NCBI RefSeq assembly: GCF_003852495.1
Contig: NZ_QAJI01000001.1
Coordinates: 652,164 to 716,163, forward strand
Direction: 5' to 3'
Length of the DNA stretch: 64,000 nt
Origin: Taibaiella sp. KBW10
Lineage (GTDB): Bacteria; Bacteroidota; Bacteroidia; Chitinophagales; Chitinophagaceae
Part shown: one piece after another, positions 51,885 to 60,851 of the stretch
Layout of the letters: every line of letters starts with the position of its first letter
How positions within the stretch are numbered: position 1 is the first letter of the stretch
Program-made: the position numbers and the translations under genes
The notes under the pieces: generated by a model
Seen by the model: the letters and a program-made list of their open reading frames with translations, nothing else
Databases searched by the model: none
Told to the model about the DNA's origin: nothing

Positions 51885-52439
51885 TTATTGAATCCCATTT
51901 GCTTTTTCTGTTGCCGCGATAAATTCCAAATCTACCGGGGTAATGTCTACTACTGCATAGATCGGTACTGCATTGATGGTCATTTCGTCCAATACATTGA
52001 TCAGATCATCTGTGGTTGAATTTTCAGCAGGCTTCACCATAATGGTCAATTTATCATCTGCCTCTAATTGTCCGCCGGAGATCAATCCCTGTACTTCTTT
52101 TTTCTTTGCAATAATCGCGTCTCTGATACCATCCAGGTCTTTAAACCCAGTCACTTTTAATTCCGGTGGCTTTGTAGGATCAGAGCCGATACCATAATAA
52201 TAATAGATACGATGATCTTTACTTAAAAGGATGGTCATTGCGGTACTCTCTTTAACCTTGCTTTTATCCGTATCCTTCATCAAATCATCCTTAAAAGGCA
52301 TCTGAATCTCCATTGTCTTAGGTTTAGACATGGTAGTGGTAAACATAAAGAAGGTAATCAACAAGAATCCTAAGTCCACCATCGGTGTTAGATCTACTCG
52401 GGGGGAACCTTTCCCACCTTTGACTTCCATATCAGCCAT
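51885..52439 (-). CDS. ExbD-family biopolymer transport protein
   Basis: This 184-residue ExbD has a short N terminus, one membrane segment (about 18-38, with V-D-L-T-P-M-V-D-L-G-F-L-L-I-T-F-F-M) in which the Asp of V-D-L-G is the proton-conducting residue, and a periplasmic domain. It is one of two ExbD paralogues in the operon, which is common in Bacteroidota. It lies 25 bp before tonB. Confidence 0.92.
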   Translation of the reverse strand: MADMEVKGGKGSPRVDLTPMVDLGFLLITFFMFTTTMSKPKTMEIQMPFKDDLMKDTDKSKVKESTAMTILLSKDHRIYYYYGIGSDPTKPPELKVTGFKDLDGIRDAIIAKKKEVQGLISGGQLEADDKLTIMVKPAENSTTDDLINVLDEMTINAVPIYAVVDITPVDLEFIAATEKANGIQ

Positions 52440-52525
52440 AACTCAGTTTTTTGATAGCAAAAGAAATGGGTTGCATTTCTTTTGCTATTAGTTAATAGTA
52501 TTTTGAATAAGATATAACGCTCTTA

Positions 52526-53182
52526 TTATTTAGCTTTTGGTGTGGCCAGCTCTTGCGCTAATGCCGATCCCGGAGGAACCCCTTTACCGTCGGTAATGAA
52601 GTTAAAGCGGAATACTTTCTGATGGCCTAAAGTCGCAATTACTTTTTGGATTTCAGGATACTTCGCATCCCCGTCCGCTTTTATGGCAATACGCAATTTG
52701 GCATTGGCATAACGCGCTGTTTTAATCCAATAGGCAAGCTCATTTGTATCATAAGAGTCTGTAGTATCGGTTGGGATACCCGGTGCCGTTTTATCATACT
52801 CATTTCTCTGAGCCGGTGTTAAAGACAAATAAGAAGGCAATTTATTAAAAGGAACACCGATAGATCCACCTTCTTTAAATGCTTTAATCTGCTGTGCATT
52901 CAAATTTAAGCCTTTAGCCGTGCTGATCTCCGTGATTAACTCTTCTCTTACGTTTAAGTTATCGATAGAGAAAAATACTTTACCGTCTTTAGAAAGAGAC
53001 AATAAGATATAGTCATTCGGGATAGGCATCGTTGAAGTAGATGCCGGTGTACGAATCACTACAGGCTCTTGTGGCTTAAACTTTGTTGCCAACATGAAGA
53101 ACGTCAATAGTAGAAACGCTACGTCACACATCGCCGTCATGTCCACATGGCTCCCTTTACGGGGCAATTTTACTTTTGGCAT
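52526..53182 (-). CDS. ExbD-family biopolymer transport protein, second paralogue
   Basis: This 218-residue ExbD has one membrane segment (about 15-33, with V-D-M-T-A-M-C-D-V-A-F-L-L-L-T-F-F-M) with the conserved Asp, and a larger periplasmic domain than the other paralogue. It is 86 bp from the next gene and 73 bp after exbB. The two ExbD proteins probably form a heterodimer in the ExbB pore. Confidence 0.92.
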   Translation of the reverse strand: MPKVKLPRKGSHVDMTAMCDVAFLLLTFFMLATKFKPQEPVVIRTPASTSTMPIPNDYILLSLSKDGKVFFSIDNLNVREELITEISTAKGLNLNAQQIKAFKEGGSIGVPFNKLPSYLSLTPAQRNEYDKTAPGIPTDTTDSYDTNELAYWIKTARYANAKLRIAIKADGDAKYPEIQKVIATLGHQKVFRFNFITDGKGVPPGSALAQELATPKAK

Positions 53183-53255
53183 TTTCTTTGTATTTTAAAT
53201 ATTAGACGTAAATGGAAAAACTTTCCACAAAAATTTTTCAGAAAAGCTACAAATA

Positions 53256-54089
53256 TTATTTGTGGTTAACTGCAAAGCTTTGTGTCAAAGTGAAACCACT
53301 CTCATCAATATTATAGTTTACACCATCTATGATTGTTGTATAGAAGTTGTAGAAAATGATTGCAAAGAAAGAGGTAGAGATACCTAATGCAGTGTTATAC
53401 AAGGCCTCAGAGATACCCGCAGCCAAAGCTGTTGCATCAGGAGCACCTGCATTCGCCATTGCAGAGAAGGATTTGATCATCCCGATTACCGTACCGATCA
53501 GACCTAATAAGGTTGCTGCGGAAGCAATCGTAGATAAGAATACCAAGTTTTTCTCTAACATCGGAACTTCCAAAGCAGTTGCTTCTTCTACTTCTTTTTG
53601 GATAGATAATACTTTTTCGTCTACAGTCAATTCACTGTTAGTCGTCATTTCTTTATATTTCAATAAACCGGCACGCATTACATTACCTACAGAACCGCTT
53701 TGTTTATCACATTCTGCGATCGCTGCGTCAATGTTTTTGTTTGCCAGGTGATATTGTACTTTACGTACAAACTCACCACCGTTTGTTTTACCTTTTGCTT
53801 TCATGATTGTGATCGCACGCTCAATAACGAATGCTAACATTACTAAGAAAGTAGCCATCAACAAGGGTACGATAAATCCACCCAAGTACATATTACCCAT
53901 AAAGTCACCTGGTTTTGGTTTGTGCTTCTCTGCATCTAAGAAGTGAGAAGGATCGCCCAATACAAGATGATATATAACCTGTCCTACAATAATACACAAT
54001 GCTACAATAAGGAGATTCACCCAAAAGCCATTTGAGTTTTTAGATTTAGTAGGTGCTGCTGCTTTCGGAGCATTTCTAACTTCTGCCAT
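53256..54089 (-). CDS. ExbB/TolQ/MotA-family proton channel protein
   Basis: This 277-residue protein has four hydrophobic segments (about 22-42, 70-92, 182-205, 225-250), one more than usual because of an extra N-terminal helix. The MotA/TolQ/ExbB motif is in the later part: L-S-T-I-A-S-A-A-T-L-L-G-L-I-G-T-V-I-G-M. With the two ExbD proteins and TonB it forms the energising complex of the inner membrane. First gene of the operon, with its own promoter upstream. Confidence 0.93.
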   Translation of the reverse strand: MAEVRNAPKAAAPTKSKNSNGFWVNLLIVALCIIVGQVIYHLVLGDPSHFLDAEKHKPKPGDFMGNMYLGGFIVPLLMATFLVMLAFVIERAITIMKAKGKTNGGEFVRKVQYHLANKNIDAAIAECDKQSGSVGNVMRAGLLKYKEMTTNSELTVDEKVLSIQKEVEEATALEVPMLEKNLVFLSTIASAATLLGLIGTVIGMIKSFSAMANAGAPDATALAAGISEALYNTALGISTSFFAIIFYNFYTTIIDGVNYNIDESGFTLTQSFAVNHK

Positions 54090-54153
54090 AATTCAATTTT
54101 TTGTTGTTTACGATTTTGTGTTTTTTAATTGTTCTGTCTATAAAATGTACTAG

Positions 54154-54183
54154 CAAAGATATTGGTTCAGTTGAAATAAACAA
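54154..54183 (-). promoter_or_regulatory. promoter of the exbB-exbD-exbD-tonB operon
   Basis: On the minus strand TTG (54181-54183) and TATCTTTG (54154-54161) are 19 bp apart, a clean match to the Bacteroidota consensus, giving a leader of about 60 nt. Confidence 0.75.
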
Positions 54184-54335
54184 TACCTAGAAAAAAAAAT
54201 TACTGCAAGCATCAGGCAGCAAAGTACGGTTACTTCCAATATAGGGTACAATAATATGTTTACAATATGTTTATCAGCTAATTATCAACGGAAATTATAT
54301 TTAATTTATTATTTTTCGTCCAAAAAATCACAATT

Positions 54336-56168
54336 TCATAACAGCGATTCGATACTTTCTTTATGTAATATCCTGAAAATCAACGATCCATCTGGAGCAT
54401 ACTGGGGTTGATCGCAGGCAAAAAGCTCATCGATCAAAGCCTGAGCCTGTTCTTTTTGCATGGTTCTCGGTATCGCCATCCGTTTCGACATCGTTTTAAT
54501 GATTGCTAACTGCTTGGTATTTTGTACCATATCAGATTCATGTTTCAATTGTTCGATGATCGCTTCCAGGACTTCTGTTTCATAACCTAAAGGAATATCT
54601 GTTGGCGTTCCCTGAATCAAAAAGGAATGCGCCGTATCCGGTTTTATATCATAACCTAATAAGAATAAGTCGCTTAGAATCTCTTCAAGGATAAGAGCAT
54701 CTGCCGGTGCAAAATTGACCGTGATCGGAAACAAAAGCTGTTGGGATACATGCCGTTTGTTTTCCAGACTTGAGGCGAGTTTTTCATAAATAATGCGCTC
54801 CAAAGCACGCTTCTGGTGTAGGATCACCACACCCGATTTCATTGTCGTAATCAGGTAATCATTCCATTGGATAATGGCTTTATACCCCACGTCATCCAAC
54901 ACTTCTGTACTCATCAGCGCTGCCTGAACCGGTCGCTCATCCGGTATTATACTTTCGGGAATACCTAAAGAAGGCATATCCGGGAAAAATGTTTTTTGTT
55001 GCTGCTTCCAGGCCGCCCGGTCCTCCTGCTTGTCAATAAAATGAGCCTGCCCCCCTTTCGAGAATTTATCGAATAAATAACCCGAAGTGGCGGCTTGCCT
55101 TGCCTGCGTTTGCGGCATTTGCAGGGCCGATAAATGCTGTATTTCGGGATCTAAAGTAAAGTCAATAGAAGGCGCTACATTGAATTTATTTAACGCATAT
55201 TTTATGGCTGCCTGCAAATAGGCATACATCATTTTATCATCATCAAATTTCACCTCCTGCTTAGTAGGATGCACATTGACATCTACTTTTCGCGGATCAA
55301 TCTCCAGAAACAGCACATACAGGGGAAAGGCATCTTTGGCAATCAGCCCTTCAAAGGCACTATTGACGGCATGATTGAGGTAAGCGTTCTTAATAAACCG
55401 GTTATTGATAAAAAAATACTGGTTGCCCCGCGTGCGATTAGCCGCTTCGGGTTTACCGATAAAGCCGGTAATATTCAGCAGGTCAGTTTGCTCCTCGACC
55501 GGCACTAAATGACGATCGATATTGTTTCCGATCAGCGCCAGCACCCTTTGTTTGAGGTTACCGACGGGCAGGTTAAACTGCTCTACATTATTATGGGTAA
55601 ACTTAAAAGCAATATCCGGATGCGCCATGGCAATGCGAATAAACTCATCCAGCACGTGTTTGAGCTCTGTCGTGTTTGACTTTAGAAAATGCCTTCTGGC
55701 CGGTACATTATAAAAAAGATTCTTGATCGAAAAACTAGTGCCTTCGGCACAGGCAACGGGTTCCTGTTTGGTCACCGAGGAGGCTTCTATTTCGATAAGC
55801 GTTCCCAATGCATCGCCTGTTTGTTTGGTCTTCAGTACCACCTGCGCTACCGCAGCAATAGAAGCCAGGGCCTCGCCACGAAAGCCTTTGGTACGGATCT
55901 CAAAAAGGTCCTCTATTTTTTTAATCTTGGAGGTCGCATGGCGTTCAAAACTCATACGGGCATCAATCGCACTCATTCCTTTGCCATTATCCACTACCTG
56001 TATCAATTCTTTCCCGGCATCTTTCAGTACCAGGTGAATGCTACTTGCGCCCGCATCAATCGCATTTTCAAGCAACTCCTTTACTGCAGAGGCGGGTCGT
56101 TGGATGACTTCTCCTGCAGCAATCTGATTGGCTAAATGATCGGGTAATAATTGAATAATATCGGGCAT
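54336..56168 (-). CDS. mutL: DNA mismatch repair protein MutL
   Basis: This 610-residue MutL has all GHKL ATPase motifs: E-L-L-E-N-A-I-D-A-G-A near residue 31, D-N-G-K-G-M near residue 60 and T-K-G-F-R-G-E-A-L near residue 92. In the C-terminal domain the endonuclease motif D-Q-H-A-x2-E-x4-E is replaced by H-Q-K-R-A-L-E-R-I-I-Y-E, and the C-P-H-G-R motif by A-P-D-G-S, so the nicking activity is probably absent. This may be a wider Bacteroidota trait. It lies alone, with its own promoter. Confidence 0.94.
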   Translation of the reverse strand: MPDIIQLLPDHLANQIAAGEVIQRPASAVKELLENAIDAGASSIHLVLKDAGKELIQVVDNGKGMSAIDARMSFERHATSKIKKIEDLFEIRTKGFRGEALASIAAVAQVVLKTKQTGDALGTLIEIEASSVTKQEPVACAEGTSFSIKNLFYNVPARRHFLKSNTTELKHVLDEFIRIAMAHPDIAFKFTHNNVEQFNLPVGNLKQRVLALIGNNIDRHLVPVEEQTDLLNITGFIGKPEAANRTRGNQYFFINNRFIKNAYLNHAVNSAFEGLIAKDAFPLYVLFLEIDPRKVDVNVHPTKQEVKFDDDKMMYAYLQAAIKYALNKFNVAPSIDFTLDPEIQHLSALQMPQTQARQAATSGYLFDKFSKGGQAHFIDKQEDRAAWKQQQKTFFPDMPSLGIPESIIPDERPVQAALMSTEVLDDVGYKAIIQWNDYLITTMKSGVVILHQKRALERIIYEKLASSLENKRHVSQQLLFPITVNFAPADALILEEILSDLFLLGYDIKPDTAHSFLIQGTPTDIPLGYETEVLEAIIEQLKHESDMVQNTKQLAIIKTMSKRMAIPRTMQKEQAQALIDELFACDQPQYAPDGSLIFRILHKESIESLL

Positions 56169-56201
56169 AAAAGTATCTGAGGGGGAAAGACTATCAGGCT
56201 A

Positions 56202-56233
56202 CAAAAATAAAAAATAGCCCGCGCAAAACGCAA
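56202..56233 (-). promoter_or_regulatory. promoter of mutL
   Basis: On the minus strand TTG (56231-56233) and TATTTTTG (56202-56209) are 21 bp apart, matching TTG-N17-23-TAnnTTTG, about 35 bp before the start codon. Confidence 0.6.
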
Positions 56234-56275
56234 AAAAATAAAAAATAAAGAAGGTCAATCGTAGCTGATCCCGTA

Positions 56276-57268
56276 TTAATTACCAACGGTTGTCTTGAAG
56301 GCCACATGATGATTTCCGACAAAATAGACGGTATTCCTGGTGGGATGAAAGGCAACCCCGTGTAAATCTTCGGAGGTAAATTTCTTCATTTTAGACCAGG
56401 ACTTGCCGGCATTACTGGTGTACATAACCACTCCTTTCTCGCCTACAATATATCCATCAGCTCCTTTAAATGCTATATCGCGGTAACGATCGGTATTACC
56501 CAAAGGGTTTTGCCCGTTTTTCACTTTATTAAAATGGGTACCGTTCTGCGTAATGTGTGCGATCGTGCCATTATAGCCAACCGTCCAGATATTATCTTTA
56601 TCAATACCGTATATCGCTCTATAGTTATCGTTGGTCAGGGACAATTGCTGCCAGGTTTTGCCACTGTCTACGGTTTTCACTAAAGCCCCATAGCCTGCAG
56701 CATAGGCTGTTGCCGCATCGACAAAGCAAATGTCGTTAATCGCAAAAGGAAAAGAATCGACCTGAAGACTATGCGCCTCAGCATCAATACGTTGAATAAC
56801 CCCTCGATCATAGCCCGCATGGCCTACGGCACATCCGTTTTGATCAGAACCGAAGGCGATTCCGGTATAGGAATACCAAAAATAATCGCCCTGGCGCAAC
56901 AACCATTGATCATACCGAAAGTCGGGATTACGAAATATTTTACCATCGTAGCCTACTGCATAAACCATATTATGCCGAATCGTACCGGCATAAAGTACCT
57001 TATTGGAATATAACTCTGCATTATAATGAAATACCTGCCAGGTAGCCCCGTTATCGTTGCTTTGTAAGAAATCATTTCGCTCAAACCGGTCTCCACCCAA
57101 AATAAATACCCGGTCAAAAGAATCAACGAGCACGGTATTGTACATCCCTTCCCCGACATAAGGCAAGGTTAATTGTGTCACCGCCGTGTCCCAGGATTTC
57201 TTTTTGCAGGCATAAAAGCACAGCAGCAAGCCCAGAATCAGGCTTGTATTTTTAACTATCGCCACCAC
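56276..57268 (-). CDS. lipoprotein with YCF48/BNR-like repeats
   Basis: The protein is a beta-propeller type with repeated S-x-D-x-G-x-T-W / S-x-N-A-G-K-S-W motifs (for example near residues 75, 205 and 290), as in YCF48-like and BNR-repeat proteins. A GTG start at 57268 gives a 330-residue protein with a short basic N terminus, hydrophobic core and lipobox-like F-Y-A-C. The ATG at 57298 would add ten Arg-rich residues and overlap the upstream gene by 47 bp instead of 17. It is exported and lipid-anchored. It is co-transcribed with the AI-2E transporter gene; no function is evident. Confidence 0.7.
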   Translation of the reverse strand: MVAIVKNTSLILGLLLCFYACKKKSWDTAVTQLTLPYVGEGMYNTVLVDSFDRVFILGGDRFERNDFLQSNDNGATWQVFHYNAELYSNKVLYAGTIRHNMVYAVGYDGKIFRNPDFRYDQWLLRQGDYFWYSYTGIAFGSDQNGCAVGHAGYDRGVIQRIDAEAHSLQVDSFPFAINDICFVDAATAYAAGYGALVKTVDSGKTWQQLSLTNDNYRAIYGIDKDNIWTVGYNGTIAHITQNGTHFNKVKNGQNPLGNTDRYRDIAFKGADGYIVGEKGVVMYTSNAGKSWSKMKKFTSEDLHGVAFHPTRNTVYFVGNHHVAFKTTVGN

Positions 57269-58295
57269 GCTCCGGCAGCGCTTCCTCGTGTTCCCCATAT
57301 TCGGCTCTGTAAATTCTGATTAACATTAAAAAATAAGACAGGACCAAAGGTCCGAAGATCAAGCCTACAATTCCGAAAAGATTTAAACCCAGGATCACCC
57401 CAAATACGGTAATCAGCGGATGTACATCTCCAAATTTTTTCAGGAATAAAAAGCGGATCACATTATCGGTCGACCCGACAATGATAAAACAGTATAAGGC
57501 CAGCCCGATAGCATAGTTTGTTTCTCCTTTTGCCAATAAATAAATACAAACGGGTACCCAAACAACCATCGTACCGATGACCGGAATAATCGTGGCAAAA
57601 CCCGTAAGGGCTCCCCATAAAACGGCTCCCTCAATGCCGCAAAACCAATACGCCAATATCGCGACCAATCCTTGACACAAAGCCAAGAAAGGAATACCGA
57701 TGGCATTAGATATAACCAGGTTTTGGGTTTCTTTCCATACTTCCTGGCGGCTTCTTCTGGCTAAAGGAATATAAGAACGGAATGCAGCCTCCATAGCCCT
57801 TCCGCCCATCAGTAAAAAGTAGAAAATGAATAGCGCAGTAAAGATATTGGCAAACAGATTGGCGGTAGCATTCAGGATTAAGGGCAATATCCCAACTCCT
57901 TTCTGCACAAATCCAAGCACCTGTTGCTGAGAAATACTTACCTGAGGTACCTTTTCCTGTACATAGGCATATACCTTAAGTACATTATTTTTAATGTTAT
58001 CGGTATTGCTTAGTACGGTATTAATTTTGGGGGTCAATACTTCCACCATAAGATAAACCGGCCCCACCATTGCAACCAGCAAACCCAAAATCAGTGTGGT
58101 CGCCGCCAGCCATTTTTTCCATTTCCGTTTTTCCGTGAGTTTAAAATACCAGGAGCGAAACATGATATATAAAGCGGCGGAACCCAGGAACCCGGGAATA
58201 AAATAGGACAGTTTCCATACAATCACAATTCCTAAAAAAGCAATAAGCAAGAGTATCACGATCTGTCTGATCACATTGTTTTTAATGGCGTCCAT
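57252..58295 (-). CDS. AI-2E family (UPF0118) transporter
   Basis: This 347-residue inner-membrane protein has about seven to eight hydrophobic segments and the family's hallmarks in the C-terminal half: P-V-I-G-T-M-V-V-W-V-P near residue 240 and H-P-L-I-T-V-F-G-V-I-L-G-L-N-L-F-G-I-V-G-L-I-F-G-P near residue 291. The family includes exporters of AI-2 and Na+/H+ antiporters; the substrate here is not known. The next gene overlaps its 3' end. It is divergent from the YtxH-like gene. Confidence 0.9.
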   Translation of the reverse strand: MDAIKNNVIRQIVILLLIAFLGIVIVWKLSYFIPGFLGSAALYIMFRSWYFKLTEKRKWKKWLAATTLILGLLVAMVGPVYLMVEVLTPKINTVLSNTDNIKNNVLKVYAYVQEKVPQVSISQQQVLGFVQKGVGILPLILNATANLFANIFTALFIFYFLLMGGRAMEAAFRSYIPLARRSRQEVWKETQNLVISNAIGIPFLALCQGLVAILAYWFCGIEGAVLWGALTGFATIIPVIGTMVVWVPVCIYLLAKGETNYAIGLALYCFIIVGSTDNVIRFLFLKKFGDVHPLITVFGVILGLNLFGIVGLIFGPLVLSYFLMLIRIYRAEYGEHEEALPERGGDS

Positions 58296-58390
58296 ATAGC
58301 TGTGTTTTAGTTAATTTACAAAATATTTAAGAAAAGATACCCTTAAATATTAATGAATCTATAATTTTTTAATCATATTTTTATAGCAAA

Positions 58391-58398
58391 CAAAAGTA
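58391..58398 (-). promoter_or_regulatory. -7 box of the AI-2E transporter gene
   Basis: On the minus strand TACTTTTG matches TAnnTTTG. A TTG at 58415-58417 (minus) is 16 bp upstream of it. It overlaps the divergent promoter region of the YtxH-like gene. Confidence 0.55.
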
Positions 58399-58401
58399 AT
58401 A

Positions 58402-58409
58402 TAGATTTG
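58402..58409 (+). promoter_or_regulatory. -7 box of the YtxH-like gene
   Basis: TAGATTTG matches TAnnTTTG and lies about 45 bp before the ATG at 58454, only a few bases from the divergent minus-strand box. Confidence 0.55.
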
Positions 58410-58453
58410 TGTTACAAAAGTATACCAAACATAAATCATTAAATTTAAACACT

Positions 58454-58651
58454 ATGGCAAACAGTACAGGAAAAACACTAGCAACCCTTTTGATCGGAAC
58501 CGCAGTAGGCGCAGCAGTAGGCTATATCTTAGGCACAGACAAAGACAAGCGTGATGAACAAATCGAAAAATTGAAAGATTCTGTTTCTAAATTGAAGGAC
58601 AGGGTTTCTAAAAAAACAAAAGATTTAGAACAAGAGATCTTTGAATCTTAA
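58454..58651 (+). CDS. YtxH-like small membrane protein
   Basis: This 65-residue protein has one N-terminal membrane segment (about 5-25, T-L-L-I-G-T-A-V-G-A-A-V-G-Y-I-L-G) followed by a charged helical tail (D-K-D-K-R-D-E-Q-I and K-D-S-V-S-K-L-K-D-R-V). That is the YtxH pattern, found in general-stress proteins of unknown activity. The ATG at 58454 follows the promoter box; an in-frame alternative 15 codons upstream overlaps it. Probably co-transcribed with the next two genes. Confidence 0.85.
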   Translation: MANSTGKTLATLLIGTAVGAAVGYILGTDKDKRDEQIEKLKDSVSKLKDRVSKKTKDLEQEIFES

Positions 58652-58710
58652 GATCGCTTTGATTTATTGGGGTCAAAAAGTTATTTTTGTTTCAAAATCA
58701 AAACATTCTC

Positions 58711-59076
58711 TTGGAAAATCCTATAACAGCTTTAAAAGCATACATAACCCGTTATATCAGCCTTCGTGTTCAAGAAGTTCGTTTAGAAGCACTTGAACGT
58801 GTGGTGAATGTAATGGGTTATTTAATTTACGCCTCCGTAGCCTTTCTTTTTGTATTTGCTATGTTTTGCTTTGGCGCTTTGGGCCTTGCCGAATTCCTGA
58901 GTGCGGTATTCGAAAGTAAAACCATGGGCTATCTATCCATTGCAGGACTAATGCTCTTGTTCTTATTTGTGTTGTTTCTTTTCAAAAAGAATATCATGCG
59001 TTTCCTTACCGGAAAGTTTATCTGGTTGCTCACTAAATCCAGAGACGAAGACGAAGACGAGATTAAAAGTACTTAA
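58711..59076 (+). CDS. phage-holin-X-like small membrane protein
   Basis: This protein of about 121 residues (TTG start at 58711; a TTG at 58687 is also in frame but overlaps a TAnnTTTG box at 58682-58689) has an amphipathic N-terminal helix, two membrane segments (about 35-60 and 70-95) and an acidic tail D-E-D-E-D-E-I-K. It resembles the holin superfamily proteins (PF07332 type) that often follow YtxH-like genes. It is not part of a prophage here. There is no ATG start in frame before the first membrane segment. Confidence 0.7.
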   Translation: MENPITALKAYITRYISLRVQEVRLEALERVVNVMGYLIYASVAFLFVFAMFCFGALGLAEFLSAVFESKTMGYLSIAGLMLLFLFVLFLFKKNIMRFLTGKFIWLLTKSRDEDEDEIKST

Positions 59077-59094
59077 CACCAGAAACTACGACTT

Positions 59095-59586
59095 ATGCCA
59101 AACCAACCAGCAGCTCCCAAGCAAAAAAACAAGACCTCCTTTAGCTCGATGAAATCTTTACAGGAAGCGCAACTTAAGGTCAAGAAGGAATATGAATATT
59201 TGGAAGATAATATGTTTTCCAGCATTTTCGATCCACAAACGCTGGGTATGGGTCTGGTTTCCAAAATCATTAATCCTAATGAGGGCGGCCTCTTAAGCCT
59301 GAACTCAATCACCTCCTTATTCCGAAAAAAAAGCAAGCCTGCGAAGCCCGCTGAGGTATTGGCGGCAAAAGCACTTACGGATACCAAAGAAATCAGCAGC
59401 ACCAAAAAGCCGAAAAAATCCTTCGCTAAAAAAGTGGCTGTTTCTTTTGTCAAATGGCAGTTATTTAATCTTGCCTGTTGGGGCATTCATAAAGCCTATG
59501 ATGCCTATACTGAAAAGCGAAAAAAAGAAAAAGCCCTCAAAGCCCTGAATAAAACCGCCACCAAACTGTTAAAAGAATTGGATTAA
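59095..59586 (+). CDS. hypothetical protein of the YtxH/holin-X operon
   Basis: This 163-residue basic protein has no signal peptide and a Pro/Lys-rich middle. Near residue 125 it contains a weakly hydrophobic stretch (W-Q-L-F-N-L-A-C-W-G-I-H) and ends with a Lys-rich helix. It lies 18 bp after the holin-like gene. Similar 'YtxH, holin, hypothetical' trios are common in Bacteroidota and linked to envelope stress; the function of this member is unknown. Confidence 0.65.
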   Translation: MPNQPAAPKQKNKTSFSSMKSLQEAQLKVKKEYEYLEDNMFSSIFDPQTLGMGLVSKIINPNEGGLLSLNSITSLFRKKSKPAKPAEVLAAKALTDTKEISSTKKPKKSFAKKVAVSFVKWQLFNLACWGIHKAYDAYTEKRKKEKALKALNKTATKLLKELD

Positions 59587-59653
59587 GTGGTTCTTATCTT
59601 TATTTTAGGATAGATAAATGACATTAATCATTATTTATACCACAATTAAATAG

Positions 59654-59661
59654 TATTTTTG
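59654..59661 (+). promoter_or_regulatory. -7 box of the desaturase gene
   Basis: TATTTTTG matches TAnnTTTG, 26 bp before the GTG start at 59688, and supports that start. Confidence 0.55.
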
Positions 59662-59687
59662 CTAGATAATTATTCAATCTGGTATTT

Positions 59688-60764
59688 GTGGCGAAAAACA
59701 TCTCATTCATAAACAGCATCAACCCTGACTTCACAAAGGAGTTAAAGGGCAAAGTAGATGCCTACTTCAAAGACAACAATAAGAAGCAGACAGGAGACTG
59801 GCGTATCTATCATAAGACGCTGGTGTTGGTACTCTCTTTGATTGTCTTGTACGCCTTGCTGGTATTTGGCAGCTTGCCTGTTTGGGTCAACATTATTATG
59901 TGTGCCTTGTTAGGACTGACCTTCTCCCTGATCGGATTTAATGTGATGCATGATGGTGGTCACGGCAGCTATTCTGAAAAGAAATGGCTGAATAATGTTA
60001 TGGGCCATTCGCTGAACATTATGGGTGCCAGTACGTTCTTATGGAAATTCAAGCATAATATCATGCACCATACCTATACCAATATCGAAGGGCATGATGA
60101 GGATATTGATATCAAACCTTTTATTCGCACTACACGGGAGCAAAAATTATATTATATGCACCGCTTCCAGCATATCTATTCTATCTTCTTATACTCCCTG
60201 ACCTATATCTTTTGGGTTGGATATAATGATTTCAAAAAATATTTCGCAGGCAATATCCTAGACAAAAAAATTCCTAATATGAAATTCAGGAACCATTTGG
60301 GTTTCTGGTTGACTAAAGTATTTTACGCTACTTTTTTTATTGTTATTCCGATTATGGTCGTAGGCTGGCAACACGCCTTGATTGGCTTCCTGATTGTAGC
60401 TGGTGTAACTGGCGTTATTATCAGTATTGTATTTCAGCTGGCACACCTTGTAGAAGGTGTTGACTTTCCGGTACCTAATGAAGATACCCACAAAGTAGAG
60501 CAAAACTGGTTTATACACCAATTACAGACTACTGCAAATTTCTCTACCAGAAGCAAAATCGTTTCTTGGATGACCGGTGGTTTGAATTTTCAGGTAGAAC
60601 ATCACTTATTTCCGAAAATCAGCCATATACACTACCCTGCCATCAATAAGATTGTCCAGCAGGTATGTGCCAAATACAATGTACCGTACAATGAGCACCG
60701 TACTTTAGGAAAAGCCTTTGGATCGCATTTACACTACCTAAAAGTAGTGGGACAGTCGGCATAA
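59688..60764 (+). CDS. membrane fatty-acid desaturase (linoleoyl-CoA desaturase-like)
   Basis: This 358-residue integral membrane di-iron enzyme introduces a double bond into a fatty acyl chain. The three histidine boxes are present: H-D-G-G-H near residue 88, H-N-I-M-H-H near 124 and Q-V-E-H-H near 302. The Gln in the last box is typical of front-end and related desaturases. Four or more membrane segments surround them. The gene starts with GTG (no ATG for about 70 codons). It is a single-gene unit with a strong terminator and probably adjusts membrane fluidity. Confidence 0.9.
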   Translation: MAKNISFINSINPDFTKELKGKVDAYFKDNNKKQTGDWRIYHKTLVLVLSLIVLYALLVFGSLPVWVNIIMCALLGLTFSLIGFNVMHDGGHGSYSEKKWLNNVMGHSLNIMGASTFLWKFKHNIMHHTYTNIEGHDEDIDIKPFIRTTREQKLYYMHRFQHIYSIFLYSLTYIFWVGYNDFKKYFAGNILDKKIPNMKFRNHLGFWLTKVFYATFFIVIPIMVVGWQHALIGFLIVAGVTGVIISIVFQLAHLVEGVDFPVPNEDTHKVEQNWFIHQLQTTANFSTRSKIVSWMTGGLNFQVEHHLFPKISHIHYPAINKIVQQVCAKYNVPYNEHRTLGKAFGSHLHYLKVVGQSA

Positions 60765-60787
60765 GATTGATTCCCCTTATAATTACC

Positions 60788-60833
60788 TATAAATAGAAAG
60801 GCGCTTGTTGTAACAAGCGCCTTTCTATTTATA
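60788..60833. terminator. bidirectional terminator
   Basis: A 21-bp stem (arms 60788-60808 and 60813-60833, containing GAAAGGCGCTTGT) with loop TGTA lies between the convergent desaturase and carboxylase genes. Confidence 0.9.
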
Positions 60834-60851
60834 TGCAACGGATTCTTTTAT

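Noticed and set aside
58687-59076. Holin-like gene start at TTG 58687
   Set aside because: This TTG is part of a TAnnTTTG box (58682-58689); the next in-frame TTG at 58711 gives a better N terminus, though the choice is not certain.
58687-59076. Prophage, suggested by the holin-like protein
   Set aside because: No other phage genes are present; holin-X-like proteins next to YtxH genes are ordinary chromosomal genes in Bacteroidota.
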